Of a stretch of DNA of 64,000 bases, positions 63,989 through 64,000 are shown piece after piece. Source of the DNA: Thioalkalivibrio sp. ALJ24 (GTDB lineage Bacteria; Pseudomonadota; Gammaproteobacteria; Ectothiorhodospirales; Ectothiorhodospiraceae); the NCBI RefSeq assembly GCF_000377785.1, contig NZ_KB898724.1, positions 310,001 through 374,000 on the forward strand, written 5' to 3'. Numbering within the stretch: the stretch's first letter is position 1; each line of letters opens with the position of its first letter. Made by a program: the position numbers and the translations under genes. The notes beneath the pieces are model-generated. The model did not search any database, was not told the origin of the DNA, and was given only the letters and a program-made list of their open reading frames with translations.

Positions 63989-64000
63989 TCCGTGGCACCG

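Overview
The window is a gene-dense, high-GC stretch of chromosome with about 55 protein-coding genes, almost no intergenic DNA, and many ATGA/GTGA/TGATG stop-start overlaps. Gene content points to a gammaproteobacterium. The most likely source is a halophilic or alkaliphilic sulfur oxidiser of the Thioalkalivibrio/Ectothiorhodospiraceae kind. This is inferred from an Rnf complex, the metG/apbC arrangement, FtsK-LolA-RarA order, a secreted DsrE-like protein, a KaiBC pair, strongly acidic secreted proteins and high GC. No rRNA, tRNA, CRISPR array, insertion sequence or phage gene was seen.

Layout. 1-2.7 kb (minus): start of rnfC, then rnfB and rnfA, then a methionine-salvage pair (mtnB and an MtnC-like protein that lacks the catalytic aspartate). 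2.8-7.1 kb: metG (minus) faces away from apbC/mrp and dcd (plus). The 556-base gap between metG and apbC holds three clustered DnaA-box matches and a very AT-rich patch, an origin-like arrangement. 7.1-15.5 kb: patatin phospholipase, a Raf-kinase-inhibitor-like protein, an archaeal-type RNA ligase, a Na/Pi cotransporter, a beta-CASP RNase, a tandem PII-like protein and an FKBP-methyltransferase fusion. 15.5-20.9 kb (plus): ftsK, lolA, rarA and a TVP38-type membrane protein. 20.9-28.5 kb: an alpha/beta-hydrolase lipoprotein, a RibD-type reductase facing an alphaproteobacterial-type RibA, a divergent ahcY, recJ coupled to a glycine-zipper lipoprotein, and a secreted DsrE-like protein. 28.7-37.6 kb (mostly plus): S9 peptidase, nudF, a tight kaiB-kaiC-diguanylate cyclase operon with a good promoter, then a metallo-beta-lactamase protein and a TlpA-like thioredoxin protein.

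37.6-44.5 kb is a complete peptide-type ABC importer (substrate-binding protein, two permeases, two ATPases) with stop and start codons overlapping throughout. 44.7-53.8 kb (minus): a large PAS/GAF diguanylate cyclase, a DUF2892 protein, gltA, a GAF protein with a dead GGDEF domain, a GlcD-like oxidase, a creatininase-family enzyme and an FkbM methyltransferase. 53.9-57.2 kb (plus): a ChaN-PDZ protein coupled to an M1-type peptidase. 58.1-61.7 kb (plus): a duplicated DUF1538 membrane protein, a PII-like protein, a CBS-pair protein and a PAS-PAS-GGDEF protein. The window closes with a methyltransferase (minus) and a phosphomannomutase (plus).

Two themes recur. One is cyclic-di-GMP signalling: three apparently active GGDEF proteins and one degenerate one lie within 28 kb, two of them at the ends of operons carrying other sensory modules (KaiBC and DUF1538/PII/CBS). 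The other is PII-like signalling: the tandem PII-like protein at 13.4-14.2 kb is clearly related to the single-domain protein at 59.6 kb. The best candidates for little-described biology are the kaiBC-cyclase operon, the DUF1538-PII-CBS-cyclase operon and the origin-like metG/apbC gap.
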